This document shows positions 23,536 through 31,658 of a stretch of 34,180 nt of DNA, one piece after another. Each line of letters begins with the position of its first letter. The first letter of the stretch is position 1. Both the position numbers and the translations under genes were made by a program. Source of the DNA: Candidatus Nanohalarchaeota archaeon QJJ-7 (GTDB lineage Archaea > Nanohalarchaeota > Nanosalinia > Nanosalinales > Nanohalalkaliarchaeaceae); contig JALIDP010000006.1 in NCBI GenBank assembly GCA_022865215.1, forward strand, positions 1 through 34,180, written 5' to 3'. A model generated the notes under the pieces. The model ran no database searches. It was not told the DNA's origin and saw only the letters and a program-made list of their open reading frames with translations.

Positions 23536-23568
23536 GTATCTTGGCCTCTCAGTAAACTTTTAAACAGG

Positions 23569-24072
23569 TCAGACGAGTTCTACCCCGAAACGCTCTTTCA
23601 CGAACTCTTTCGCTTCCTCTTCCGATACCTTCTGGTCTTTCCCTACTTCTCCACCTTCTTTCCTCCTTTTCAGCCGGCTCCCTGCCCGTTCCAGGACCAC
23701 AGCGACATCGAATCCTTCCATACCTATATCGGGATTGTACCTGGCGTCCGGCATATCGATATATTCACCGACTCCTACTGAGAAGTTTCCCTGGGTATCA
23801 AAGACTCCGTCATCCATCTCGTGGTTCTTCGCGTCGAAGACCCTTTCCAGGAACTCTTCTGCCTTCTCTCCTCTCAGAGTGACCTTGGCGCCGAGGTTGA
23901 GCCCTGCCCGCTTCCCGAACCCCTGGGCTGCGTCCGTGGATTCTGTCTTGACAGCCTGCTCACCGGTTAGCGTCTCCAAGAGGTCTACAGCTTTCTCGAC
24001 ATCCTCTCCCACGTCCCCTACACCGATGTTGACCACCGCCTTCTCTACTCCTATCTCTTCCATCTCACTCAT
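23569..24072 (-). CDS. rpl5: 50S ribosomal protein L5
   Basis: EKAVVNIGVGDVGEDVEKAVDLLETLTGEQAVKTES. Confidence 0.95.
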   Translation of the reverse strand: MSEMEEIGVEKAVVNIGVGDVGEDVEKAVDLLETLTGEQAVKTESTDAAQGFGKRAGLNLGAKVTLRGEKAEEFLERVFDAKNHEMDDGVFDTQGNFSVGVGEYIDMPDARYNPDIGMEGFDVAVVLERAGSRLKRRKEGGEVGKDQKVSEEEAKEFVKERFGVELV

Positions 24073-24778
24073 CGGTATCGACCTCTAGAACGGGCTCGTC
24101 CTCTCCAACCATGTAAACGTTATCTTCCACGGTCTGGAACTCTTCATCTCCGGAACCCAGCTTCACTGTGTTCTCCTGAGAACCGGGTTGTATCTCTATC
24201 GACAGGATTTCAGCGATCTTACCGACGTGTTTCCCTCCTACAACGTATGCTGTGTTGCCCTCCTCGAACCCGATCTCTTCCTCGATCTCCAGGTCGGGAA
24301 GAGTGACCAGGACTGAACTCCTTGTATCGAACCCGTCCTCGGTCTCGATATTGTTACCGTCATGAAGATTTAACTGGGTCTTGCCGCCTTTCAGAGTGGT
24401 TTTATCGGCCACCTTGGCGAGTTTCTCTCCTGCCTCGTCCTCATCGACCTCCTTCATCAGGAAACCCTCATCCGTTACCAGGACTCTATAGTGTTCGTCC
24501 AGTCCCGGGAATGAAAGAACGTCCATGAAACCGAGGTTGGAACCAGGGTTGCTACGCTTGCTGCCGTTGACCAGTACTTCTCCATCGCCCATGACCTGTT
24601 TGGCCTCGTCCATACTGTCCACGTATCCCAGAACGTCTCTGAGGACTACTGCCAGTGGGACGCCTCTTTCGTCCGGGTGAGGGCCTTCTGCCTTCACAAC
24701 GTAGGCTCCGTCATTCCTGTTGACAGGATAGTCGCCTGGAGAAGACATCCGTTTCTGGTGTTTAGTCACCGTCCTCAC
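24065..24778 (-). CDS. rps4e: 30S ribosomal protein S4e
   Basis: PLAVVLRDVLGYVDSMDEAKQVMGDGEVLVNGSKRSNPGSNLGFMDVLSF. Confidence 0.95.
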   Translation of the reverse strand: MRTVTKHQKRMSSPGDYPVNRNDGAYVVKAEGPHPDERGVPLAVVLRDVLGYVDSMDEAKQVMGDGEVLVNGSKRSNPGSNLGFMDVLSFPGLDEHYRVLVTDEGFLMKEVDEDEAGEKLAKVADKTTLKGGKTQLNLHDGNNIETEDGFDTRSSVLVTLPDLEIEEEIGFEEGNTAYVVGGKHVGKIAEILSIEIQPGSQENTVKLGSGDEEFQTVEDNVYMVGEDEPVLEVDTDE

Positions 24779-25442
24779 CTCCTTTACGGTCCTCTAGCCA
24801 ATCGACCAGCGTCTTCCGGTCCTTGTTATCCTTCTCTGCCTCGAGAACCTCTTCTACAGGGAGATCTTTTTCTTCGACTGCGTCCTTAACGTCAGGGATG
24901 TTCTCCTGGACGAGTTCGATGTAATCCTCTCCTTCTCCCGTATCCTCTTCCATCTCTTCCTGTTCTTTCTCCGCATCTAAATCCTCTTCTGTTTCTTCTT
25001 CCTTTTCGTCTTCCTCGGGCTCGACACTGATCTCTTCCTTCTCTTCTTCTGTAACCTCGTATTTCTCCAGCCTCTTCTCGTCGTCGAGGTCCAGTCTCGT
25101 TATCTTCAGGTTGGAAGGTCGCAGCGCGACCATGGTTTCAGACTCGTCTACTGATTCTGTCTCTATACCGTCGACGTAGACCTTCCCCTCCTCTGTATCT
25201 ATATCGTCCACTCGTCCGGCCTCGCCGGAGAAATCTCCTCTCATAACTTCTACCTGATCACCGGTGCGGAGGGGGACGCTCCTCGTACCTATCTTCTCTC
25301 TCACCGAGCTCTCCAGGTGGGAGTGGAGGAACCTTTTCCTGTGGTGGTGAGGTGCGTTCTCCTTAAACTTCCTCTGCTTGGAAGGATCTTCAGAACTCTT
25401 CCAGCTCCGGCTCCAGTCATTGTTGTTTTCCATATCTTTCAC
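24762..25442 (-). CDS. rpl24: 50S ribosomal protein L24 with acidic linker and C-terminal module shared with S3
   Basis: RSVPLRTGDQVEVMRGDFSGEAGRVDDIDTEEGKVYVDGIE (KOW); extra C-terminal 'DYIELVQENIPDVKDAVEEKDLPVEEVLEAEKDNKDRKTLVDWLEDR'. Confidence 0.93.
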   Translation of the reverse strand: MKDMENNNDWSRSWKSSEDPSKQRKFKENAPHHHRKRFLHSHLESSVREKIGTRSVPLRTGDQVEVMRGDFSGEAGRVDDIDTEEGKVYVDGIETESVDESETMVALRPSNLKITRLDLDDEKRLEKYEVTEEEKEEISVEPEEDEKEEETEEDLDAEKEQEEMEEDTGEGEDYIELVQENIPDVKDAVEEKDLPVEEVLEAEKDNKDRKTLVDWLEDRKGGEDGD

Positions 25443-25837
25443 ACCACCATTGAAGCTATCTTGCCGATCGCGGCGTGTCTTTCGACCACTTCCTTCGCCA
25501 CAACTCCTTTTATCCGGTTACCTTTCGGGATATCCGATTCCTCGAGGAGAACGGCTGCGTTATCCTCGAAACTTATCCTCAGTCCTTCCGGCCGCTTGTA
25601 TTCTTTCCTCTGGCGTATGATAACCGCGTTGTAGACCTCTCCCTTAACGTCCTGGTCACCTTTAGTGATCCTTACTGTGACTGTGTCCGATACTCCTGCT
25701 CTGGTCCTCCTCTGCCTGGTACCAGCCCTCGACTGTACCCCGATGATCTTCAGTTCGTCCGCTCCTGAGTTATCTGCACATACGAGTTTGGTGCCTGCTT
25801 CGAGGCTCTTGGTGATGCTAGAAGCTACTGCTTTCAT
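25439..25837 (-). CDS. rpl14: 50S ribosomal protein L14
   Basis: MKAVASSITKSLEAGTKLVCADNSGADELKIIGVQSRAGTRQRR. Confidence 0.96.
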   Translation of the reverse strand: MKAVASSITKSLEAGTKLVCADNSGADELKIIGVQSRAGTRQRRTRAGVSDTVTVRITKGDQDVKGEVYNAVIIRQRKEYKRPEGLRISFEDNAAVLLEESDIPKGNRIKGVVAKEVVERHAAIGKIASMVV

Positions 25838-26169
25838 TCTGATCCCTCCGATTCGACTACCACGAAGCTCTTGGTCTTGGATATCGGCCTGCACTCGGCA
25901 ACTGTCACACTGTCACCCTCACGCGCATCGATGCAGGAAGGATTATGGGCGGTGACCTTGGTGTTACGCCTCTCGTACCTCTCGTATTTCGGGATCTTCT
26001 CGGAATAACCCCATCGAACTCTGACCGTGTCTTCCATGTCTTCACTGACGACCTCTCCCTGGAAAGTCCTGCCTCTGACAGAGAGGGTTCCGTGGAAAGG
26101 ACAGTTCTCGTCCTCGCAACTGCCCTGTGGTGCTTCCACATCGAGTCCGATATCCGTCGTTTCAGCCAT
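25834..26169 (-). CDS. rps17: 30S ribosomal protein S17
   Basis: DENCPFHGTLSVRGRTFQGEVVSEDMEDTVRVRW...HNPSCIDAREGDSVTVAECRPISKTKSFVVVE. Confidence 0.96.
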   Translation of the reverse strand: MAETTDIGLDVEAPQGSCEDENCPFHGTLSVRGRTFQGEVVSEDMEDTVRVRWGYSEKIPKYERYERRNTKVTAHNPSCIDAREGDSVTVAECRPISKTKSFVVVESEGSE

Positions 26170-26183
26170 CTTAATCGCCTTTT

Positions 26184-26477
26184 TCAGTCGGTGTATTCCC
26201 ACTTCCGCGGAAACTTTTTTAATATGCGTTCTTCCGGTCTCGCTACCAGTATATCGCCCTCGACATCGATTTCCGCCTCCTCCAGCCGGAACCGGAACCT
26301 CGTGTCTTCCTTCGGGACCGTCTTCTCCTCTCCTCCACTATCTATAACGAGGGTCTGCCGGGTCTCGTCGACCACTTTTCCCTCGATCCCTTCCGTACCA
26401 GGATCGCTGGAGTCCAGGACCTCGGTATCCAGTCCTATGAGCTCGTGCCTGACCAGGTTCTCAACGGACCTTGACAT
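26184..26477 (-). CDS. rnp1: Ribonuclease P protein component 1 (Rpp29)
   Basis: LVRHELIGLDTEVLDSSDPGTEGIEGKVVDETRQTLVIDS; position between SUI1 and S17. Confidence 0.92.
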   Translation of the reverse strand: MSRSVENLVRHELIGLDTEVLDSSDPGTEGIEGKVVDETRQTLVIDSGGEEKTVPKEDTRFRFRLEEAEIDVEGDILVARPEERILKKFPRKWEYTD

Positions 26478-26786
26478 CTAGTGGACCTCGATGGCGTCCT
26501 TCTCGAACCCGAGATCCTCCAGAACATCCTTTATCCTCCGCCTGTGATCTCCCTGTAACTCGATTACTCCCTCTTTCACTGTACCCCCGCAAGCCAGGTT
26601 CTTCTTCAGGTCGGTCTCTAGATCGTCGATATCGACCTCCTCGTCGTCGAACCCTTTGACCAGTGTAACCTTTTTACCGAAACGTCGCTCAGAGACACTG
26701 ACCTCGATCTGCTGCTCCTCCCTCGCGATGTCCTTACAGACACAGAGATCCTCCGGAAGACCGCAGTTAGGACACGTCTCTGTCAT
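26478..26786 (-). CDS. SUI1/eIF1 translation factor
   Basis: KKVTLVKGFDDEEVDIDDLETDLKKNLACGGTVKEGVIELQGDHRRRIKDVLEDLGF. Confidence 0.93.
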   Translation of the reverse strand: MTETCPNCGLPEDLCVCKDIAREEQQIEVSVSERRFGKKVTLVKGFDDEEVDIDDLETDLKKNLACGGTVKEGVIELQGDHRRRIKDVLEDLGFEKDAIEVH

Positions 26787-27013
26787 TGTCCCTCCTTTTC
26801 ACTCAGAACGGTCTTTATCCTGGCCATGGTTCGCCGGATCTCCTTTATCCTTCCTGGATCTTCCGGGAAACCTCCTACTTCTATCTGTCCTTTCTCTTTA
26901 GAAAGCTCCAGGTTGAGTTCCTCCAGCTTCTCCTCCAGATCGTCCGTACCCATATCTCTTACCTCATCGGCCCGTAGAATAGCCATCAGTCTTCCACCCT
27001 CTTCTCCAGCCAT
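26783..27013 (-). CDS. rpl29: 50S ribosomal protein L29
   Basis: ILRADEVRDMGTDDLEEKLEELNLELSKEKGQIEVGGFPEDPGRIKEIRRTMARIKTVL. Confidence 0.94.
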   Translation of the reverse strand: MAGEEGGRLMAILRADEVRDMGTDDLEEKLEELNLELSKEKGQIEVGGFPEDPGRIKEIRRTMARIKTVLSEKEGQ

Positions 27014-27942
27014 CCCTTCAGGGTTTTCCGTTCCTTTTTCTCGGTCTCCGCTTCCAGGACCTCTTCAGGTACCAGGTCCTGGTCCCGGACCGCGTCCTTG
27101 ACCTCTTCGACGGTGCCTTCTACCAGTTCTTCGTAGTCCACGTCCGTCTCTTCCTCAGTCGACATCCGTCCTTCGAGCCAGCTGACCAGAGTGGTACGGT
27201 TCTTGTTATCTTCCTCCGCCTCGAGAACCTTTCCAGGATCAAGTCCTTCTTCCTCGACCCTCTCCTTGATATCTGAGATGTTCTCCTGAACCAGTTCATC
27301 GTAGTCAACGTCCTCGGGCTCCTCTTCACCAGCCTCATCCATGATCTTTTCTTCCTCCTGCTGGAGGGTCAGCTTCATGTGTTCGGGCATGTCCTTCATT
27401 ATCTGTACCTTGACCCCCAGTGCTCCAGGTTTCGTGACAGCTTTCTCGTATGACTTCTGCACGTAGTCCTTCGCGGTATCCCCGCACTTCTTGACGTAGC
27501 CGTCGATGAACTTTTCAGTGCGGCCACGGGAACCACTCAGCTTTCCTGAGATCTCGATCTCGACCCCTACAGCACCTGATTCCATGACTCTCCGCATGTA
27601 GGTGTTACCGACTCTCTTCGGGTGACCTCCCTTCTCCAGCCAGGATGCAACGTTCTTCGCTACTACGTTCGCGTCCAGATCAGGCTCTTCCACCTCCTGG
27701 GCATCGACCTGAGGGTTCTCTATCTCGAACTGGTCCTCCAGTGCATCGATTATCTCGTTGATGCGGGATCCTCCTCTACCGATGACCAGTCCGGGTTTCT
27801 CTGCGTATATTGTGATGTTCGTGCTTGTCGGTGTCTTGGTGATATCGATATGAGAATAGTTGGCTGTACGTAGCTCACTCTCCAGGAACTCCTCCAGCTT
27901 CGCCTTAGTGATACCTCTCTCTATGAACTCTTTCTCTATCAT
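26986..27942 (-). CDS. rps3: 30S ribosomal protein S3 with C-terminal extension of two repeated modules
   Basis: ERGITKAKLEEFLESELRTANYSHIDITKTPTSTNITIYAEKPGLVIGRGGSRI (KH); extra C-terminal tandem modules. Confidence 0.95.
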   Translation of the reverse strand: MIEKEFIERGITKAKLEEFLESELRTANYSHIDITKTPTSTNITIYAEKPGLVIGRGGSRINEIIDALEDQFEIENPQVDAQEVEEPDLDANVVAKNVASWLEKGGHPKRVGNTYMRRVMESGAVGVEIEISGKLSGSRGRTEKFIDGYVKKCGDTAKDYVQKSYEKAVTKPGALGVKVQIMKDMPEHMKLTLQQEEEKIMDEAGEEEPEDVDYDELVQENISDIKERVEEEGLDPGKVLEAEEDNKNRTTLVSWLEGRMSTEEETDVDYEELVEGTVEEVKDAVRDQDLVPEEVLEAETEKKERKTLKGWLEKRVED

Positions 27943-28364
27943 ACTTTCTCACCTACCTTGATGGTCACGTGCGCGGCCTTCGCTTTCCTTCCCCTGTGTC
28001 TCTTCGGTGTGAGCATACGGTTACCCTGGTTGATCATAACACCGGTAACCTTCAGGTTATCTGTATTCATACCTTCGTAACGGGCGTTACTCTCTGCACT
28101 CTGTAAAAGTTCTAGCATCTCTTCCGCCGTCTTTACAGGGTAACGACCGGAGTCCATGCTCCCCTTCCTGTGAGACTGCTCGGCATCGTGGCGCGTGTAG
28201 GGAACTGCCTGTTCCTCTTCGGTCACCCTATCCAGCTTCTGCTTCGCCTCTTCCACGCTCTCACCTTTGATAAACTCTCCGACCTCTCTGGCGTGCTTCC
28301 TCGATATGGGGAGGTTCTCTCCCCTGGCGACAGCTTCCTCTTCTTGTACTTCCATTATGATCAC
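27939..28364 (-). CDS. rpl22: 50S ribosomal protein L22
   Basis: [32 protein letters not shown]...[28 protein letters not shown]. Confidence 0.95.
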   Translation of the reverse strand: MIIMEVQEEEAVARGENLPISRKHAREVGEFIKGESVEEAKQKLDRVTEEEQAVPYTRHDAEQSHRKGSMDSGRYPVKTAEEMLELLQSAESNARYEGMNTDNLKVTGVMINQGNRMLTPKRHRGRKAKAAHVTIKVGEKV

Positions 28365-28738
28365 TTGAGCGGGATGTACTTGGAGCTCCTCGTCGCCCCG
28401 AGTCCCGGAGCGGAGTGCTCTACTTCTTCCCTGTTGTATGTGAACTCGCCGAGGTAATGGCCTATCATCTCGGGCTCTATCTCCACGTCGACGAACTCTT
28501 CTCCGTTGTATACTGCGATAGTCTTACCGGTCATCTCAGGGACGACGATCATGTCCCTCTCGTGGGTCTTCACATGATCGTTCTCTCTTATCTTCTTCAG
28601 CAGCTTTTTCTGACGTTCCTTCAGCCCCCGCTTGATCGTTCTCCTTTTCCTCGAGTCAAGCAGCTCCGCAAACTCGTCCATGTTCATCTTCTGGAGCTCT
28701 TCCAGGGAATATCCACGGTACTGGAAGTCGTCCGCCAT
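28361..28738 (-). CDS. rps19: 30S ribosomal protein S19
   Basis: [70 protein letters not shown]. Confidence 0.97.
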   Translation of the reverse strand: MADDFQYRGYSLEELQKMNMDEFAELLDSRKRRTIKRGLKERQKKLLKKIRENDHVKTHERDMIVVPEMTGKTIAVYNGEEFVDVEIEPEMIGHYLGEFTYNREEVEHSAPGLGATRSSKYIPLK

Positions 28739-29439
28739 CAGTCTTCACCCCTTCCTGTTCTCTTCGGAGAGATGCTTCCGACCTTGGAACCAGGGGAAGC
28801 ATCCTTCGAAACTGTTTTAGGCCGTCCGGGTTTTGTGGAACCCCCGAACGGGTGGTCGACCGCATTCATAGCGATTGCGGAAGTCTTTGGGTAGAGCTTT
28901 CCTTCCGACCTCGCCTTGTGGTGGACCTGTCCAGCCTTCTCGAACTCTTTATCAGTCCTTCCGCCGCCCGCTACCTGTCCTATCGTCGCGCGGCAGTCCG
29001 GGTCCATGTCCTTGAAGTTCTTGGAAGGAAGCCTCACACGGGTCTTGTCCGATTCATGTGTGACGATAAACGCGTAAGTCCCGGAAGAACGCGCTATCTT
29101 TCCACCGTCACCAGGCTCCAGCTCGATATTGTATATCGGGACTCCTTCAGGTATCTCTCTCAGTGGGAGAGTGTTACCGGGTTCTACAGGCGCTTCTATA
29201 CCTACCTCGATATCGTCTCCGACAGAAACTCCTTCAGGTGCCAGAACGTTCCTCTCCTCCCCGTCATCGAACTCGACGATCGCGACCGGGGCGGTCCTCG
29301 CGGGGTCGTGGACTATATCCACCACTGTCCCGGCCACTTCATCTTCCCGGTGCTCCACTCCGCCCTTCCCTGTGTGGGAAGGTGAGGTGTACGTGGGAGA
29401 TCCTTTACCCCGTCTCTGGCTACGGATTCTTTTGCTCAT
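28738..29439 (-). CDS. rpl2: 50S ribosomal protein L2
   Basis: [20 protein letters not shown]...[34 protein letters not shown]. Confidence 0.97.
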   Translation of the reverse strand: MSKRIRSQRRGKGSPTYTSPSHTGKGGVEHREDEVAGTVVDIVHDPARTAPVAIVEFDDGEERNVLAPEGVSVGDDIEVGIEAPVEPGNTLPLREIPEGVPIYNIELEPGDGGKIARSSGTYAFIVTHESDKTRVRLPSKNFKDMDPDCRATIGQVAGGGRTDKEFEKAGQVHHKARSEGKLYPKTSAIAMNAVDHPFGGSTKPGRPKTVSKDASPGSKVGSISPKRTGRGED

Positions 29440-29445
29440 TTGGTA

Positions 29446-29703
29446 TCACAGCATTCCCAGACGTGTGGCCACGTCCATGGCGTCGTGCTCCGGTGCAAGT
29501 TTTACATACGCTTTCTTGTCGTTACCGCGGTTCAACGTATTGACCTTGTCGACACTCACGTCGAAAAGCCCCTCGACCGCGTCCTGTATCTCGTCCTTGT
29601 TACTCCTATCGTCCACTACAAGAGTCAGCTTGTTCTCTCTGTCCACCATGTCCATGCTCTTCTCTGTGAGATGCGGATGTTTGATAACGTCCCAGTCCTC
29701 CAT
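29446..29703 (-). CDS. rpl23: 50S ribosomal protein L23
   Basis: VIKHPHLTEKSMDMVDRENKLTLVVDDRSNKDEIQDAVEGLFDVSVDKVNTL. Confidence 0.96.
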   Translation of the reverse strand: MEDWDVIKHPHLTEKSMDMVDRENKLTLVVDDRSNKDEIQDAVEGLFDVSVDKVNTLNRGNDKKAYVKLAPEHDAMDVATRLGML

Positions 29704-29708
29704 CTATA

Positions 29709-30521
29709 TCACCTGAAAAGCTCCTCTTCCTCCAGCTTTTCTACCGCGTTTTCCGACCATACAACGAGTCTTCCAGGCTCTGTTCCTGGCGCGAGAACTT
29801 CCGCGTCCATGTGCTCAACTTCACGGACCTCGACTCCGGGGATGTTCCTTGCCGCCTTTGAGATACCCTGATCCTCTCCTACAACGAGTAGAGGACCTGC
29901 CTTCTCACGGGTCGGCCGTCCCCTGTTGGCTCCCTTCCCGGCTCTCGACTGTTTATCCCTGACCCGGTCGAGCTCCCCCTCCAGTCCCAGTTCTTCCAGG
30001 AGATCCACAACGTCAGAAGTGCTCTCGAGCTCTTCAACGCTCGAATCCACGACCAGAGGCAGCTCTGTATCACCTATAACGTGGCCTCTCTCCTGCACGA
30101 GCTCCTCGTCCATGGTGGCCGCGACCGCGCTCCTTATACCTTTCCGCCTCTCCTTGTCATTGATATCCTTCTCGAAGTCCTTCTCCGACTTTGGAGGATG
30201 AGCTTTCCTGCCTCCTACCGCCTGTGGAGCTTCTCCTCCCGGTCCTGACATCTGCATACCGCGCCTGAAGGTTATCTTCCTCGGCGTCCTCGAGGACGGG
30301 TAGCTCCTCCCTCTTATACCTCTGTACGCGCGGCTCCTCTTCTTCCAGTGAGTGACATGCTTCAGACCGGATTCCTCGTCCGCCCCGTACCTCTGCCTCC
30401 TCTTGCTCTGTGCCGAGAGAACAGCCTTCTTTATGATGTCCGGACGCACCCTTTCCCGGAACTGTAGAGGTAGGTCTAGTTCGTCCGTCTTCTTTCCGTC
30501 CGCGTCTCGAACTTTTACCAT
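29709..30521 (-). CDS. rpl4: 50S ribosomal protein L4
   Basis: KVRDADGKKTDELDLPLQFRERVRPDIIKKAVLSAQSKRRQRYGADEESGLKHVTHW. Confidence 0.96.
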   Translation of the reverse strand: MVKVRDADGKKTDELDLPLQFRERVRPDIIKKAVLSAQSKRRQRYGADEESGLKHVTHWKKRSRAYRGIRGRSYPSSRTPRKITFRRGMQMSGPGGEAPQAVGGRKAHPPKSEKDFEKDINDKERRKGIRSAVAATMDEELVQERGHVIGDTELPLVVDSSVEELESTSDVVDLLEELGLEGELDRVRDKQSRAGKGANRGRPTREKAGPLLVVGEDQGISKAARNIPGVEVREVEHMDAEVLAPGTEPGRLVVWSENAVEKLEEEELFR

Positions 30522-30526
30522 CTTTC

Positions 30527-31501
30527 TCAGCTCTCGATATGGGTGATTTCCGGGTTTTCCGGGTATTCTCCGTTCCTTACCGCGGGCCGAAACATTATAA
30601 GCCTCTTCGCAGGCCCGGGGACCGATCCTTTCACTATAACGTACTCGTTCTGGACCTCTCCGTAGTTCTTGAACCCGCCTTCAGGATTCACGTCTCCCGG
30701 TTCATCCCTGAGGTCGAGCACGCGCTTGTTCAGTTCCGTACGCTTGTTGTATCCCGTCCCACCGGGCTGGGGAACTGTCCATCGGGTGTGGTCAGGATGC
30801 CACGGACCGATGTTACCTGCCTTCCGGTTAGACTTCTGGGTCTTGTGCGAGAGGGTCTTGACACCGTGCCTCTTCACCGGCCCCTCGAATCCCTTCCCTT
30901 TCGTGATGCTGATAGTGTCAACGTACTGTCCAGGTTCAAATACATCGCTGACCTGGATCTCGGTTCCGAGAAGGTCTTCTGCAACCGCCCACTTGTCTTC
31001 AACCTGGTCGCCCCCTATAGGCATCTCGAAAACTTCCGGTTTCTTCTTCTCGACTCCTGCCTCCCACGGCTGGGTGTGGACCAGAAGGCGGAGATCGCTG
31101 ATCTCCTCCATCTTATCCTCTATCGTATCCTTATCGGTCCTGTCCGGGATAACTGCCTTCCTCTCCAGTTGAGAGGAGACGTTGTCGGCGTAGACCTCTG
31201 TTAGAGGGTTCTCTCCTTCTTCGGTTATCCAGTAGGCGCGTACTCCGTAAACTTTCAGCGGAGGTACTTCGAGTACTGTTACAGCGTCCGCGACCTCCTG
31301 TCCCTTGGTCGGAGATTCTATCTCGTCATCTATACGCAGGATCCGTGTCATTCCGGCCTTGTAACCCGCGAACCCTGTAAGCTCTCCTTCTCCTGTCTCC
31401 TCAGGTGGCTCCAGCTGCGGATAGGGCCGGGGAGCTCTTCTCTGCGGTTTGTATCCGAGTGAACCGCGTCTTGGATGGCTTTTATCTGGCAAGGTTATCA
31501 C
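30527..31501 (-). CDS. rpl3: 50S ribosomal protein L3 (GTG start)
   Basis: HPRRGSLGYKPQRRAPRPYPQ...GKGFEGPVKRHGVKTLSHKTQKSNRKAGNIGPWHPDHTRWTVPQPGGTGYNKRTE. Confidence 0.96.
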   Translation of the reverse strand: MITLPDKSHPRRGSLGYKPQRRAPRPYPQLEPPEETGEGELTGFAGYKAGMTRILRIDDEIESPTKGQEVADAVTVLEVPPLKVYGVRAYWITEEGENPLTEVYADNVSSQLERKAVIPDRTDKDTIEDKMEEISDLRLLVHTQPWEAGVEKKKPEVFEMPIGGDQVEDKWAVAEDLLGTEIQVSDVFEPGQYVDTISITKGKGFEGPVKRHGVKTLSHKTQKSNRKAGNIGPWHPDHTRWTVPQPGGTGYNKRTELNKRVLDLRDEPGDVNPEGGFKNYGEVQNEYVIVKGSVPGPAKRLIMFRPAVRNGEYPENPEITHIES

Positions 31502-31511
31502 CTGTAGGGTA

Positions 31512-31620
31512 TCCGCGCTACGCGCGGAGACCGGAGCAGCCGGTCCAGCATTGCCAACTGCTGCTCAGCAGTTGGGGCAGAGGCCTCGCACGAGGCATGC
31601 ACGCCCAGAACCTGGGCGTG
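31512..31620. repeat. Array of five near-perfect hairpins in the leader upstream of rpl3
   Basis: TCCGCGC-TAC-GCGCGGA; GACCGG-agcag-CCGGTC; CCAACTGCT-GCTC-AGCAGTTGG; GCCTCG-CA-CGAGGC; CACGCCCAG-AAC-CTGGGCGTG. Confidence 0.85.
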
Positions 31621-31637
31621 GTTCAAGGAGTTAAAAG

Positions 31638-31650
31638 AACTTTTAAATAG
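31638..31650 (-). promoter_or_regulatory. Putative TATA box of the rpl3 ribosomal operon
   Basis: Minus strand CTATTTAAAAG upstream of the hairpin array. Confidence 0.5.
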
Positions 31651-31658
31651 GGGCTGGT

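Noticed and set aside
20324-31204. Long plus-strand ORFs opposite the ribosomal operon (e.g. 30539..31204, 28852..29385)
   Set aside because: Shadow ORFs antisense to clear ribosomal protein genes; low-complexity composition expected from the biased codon usage.
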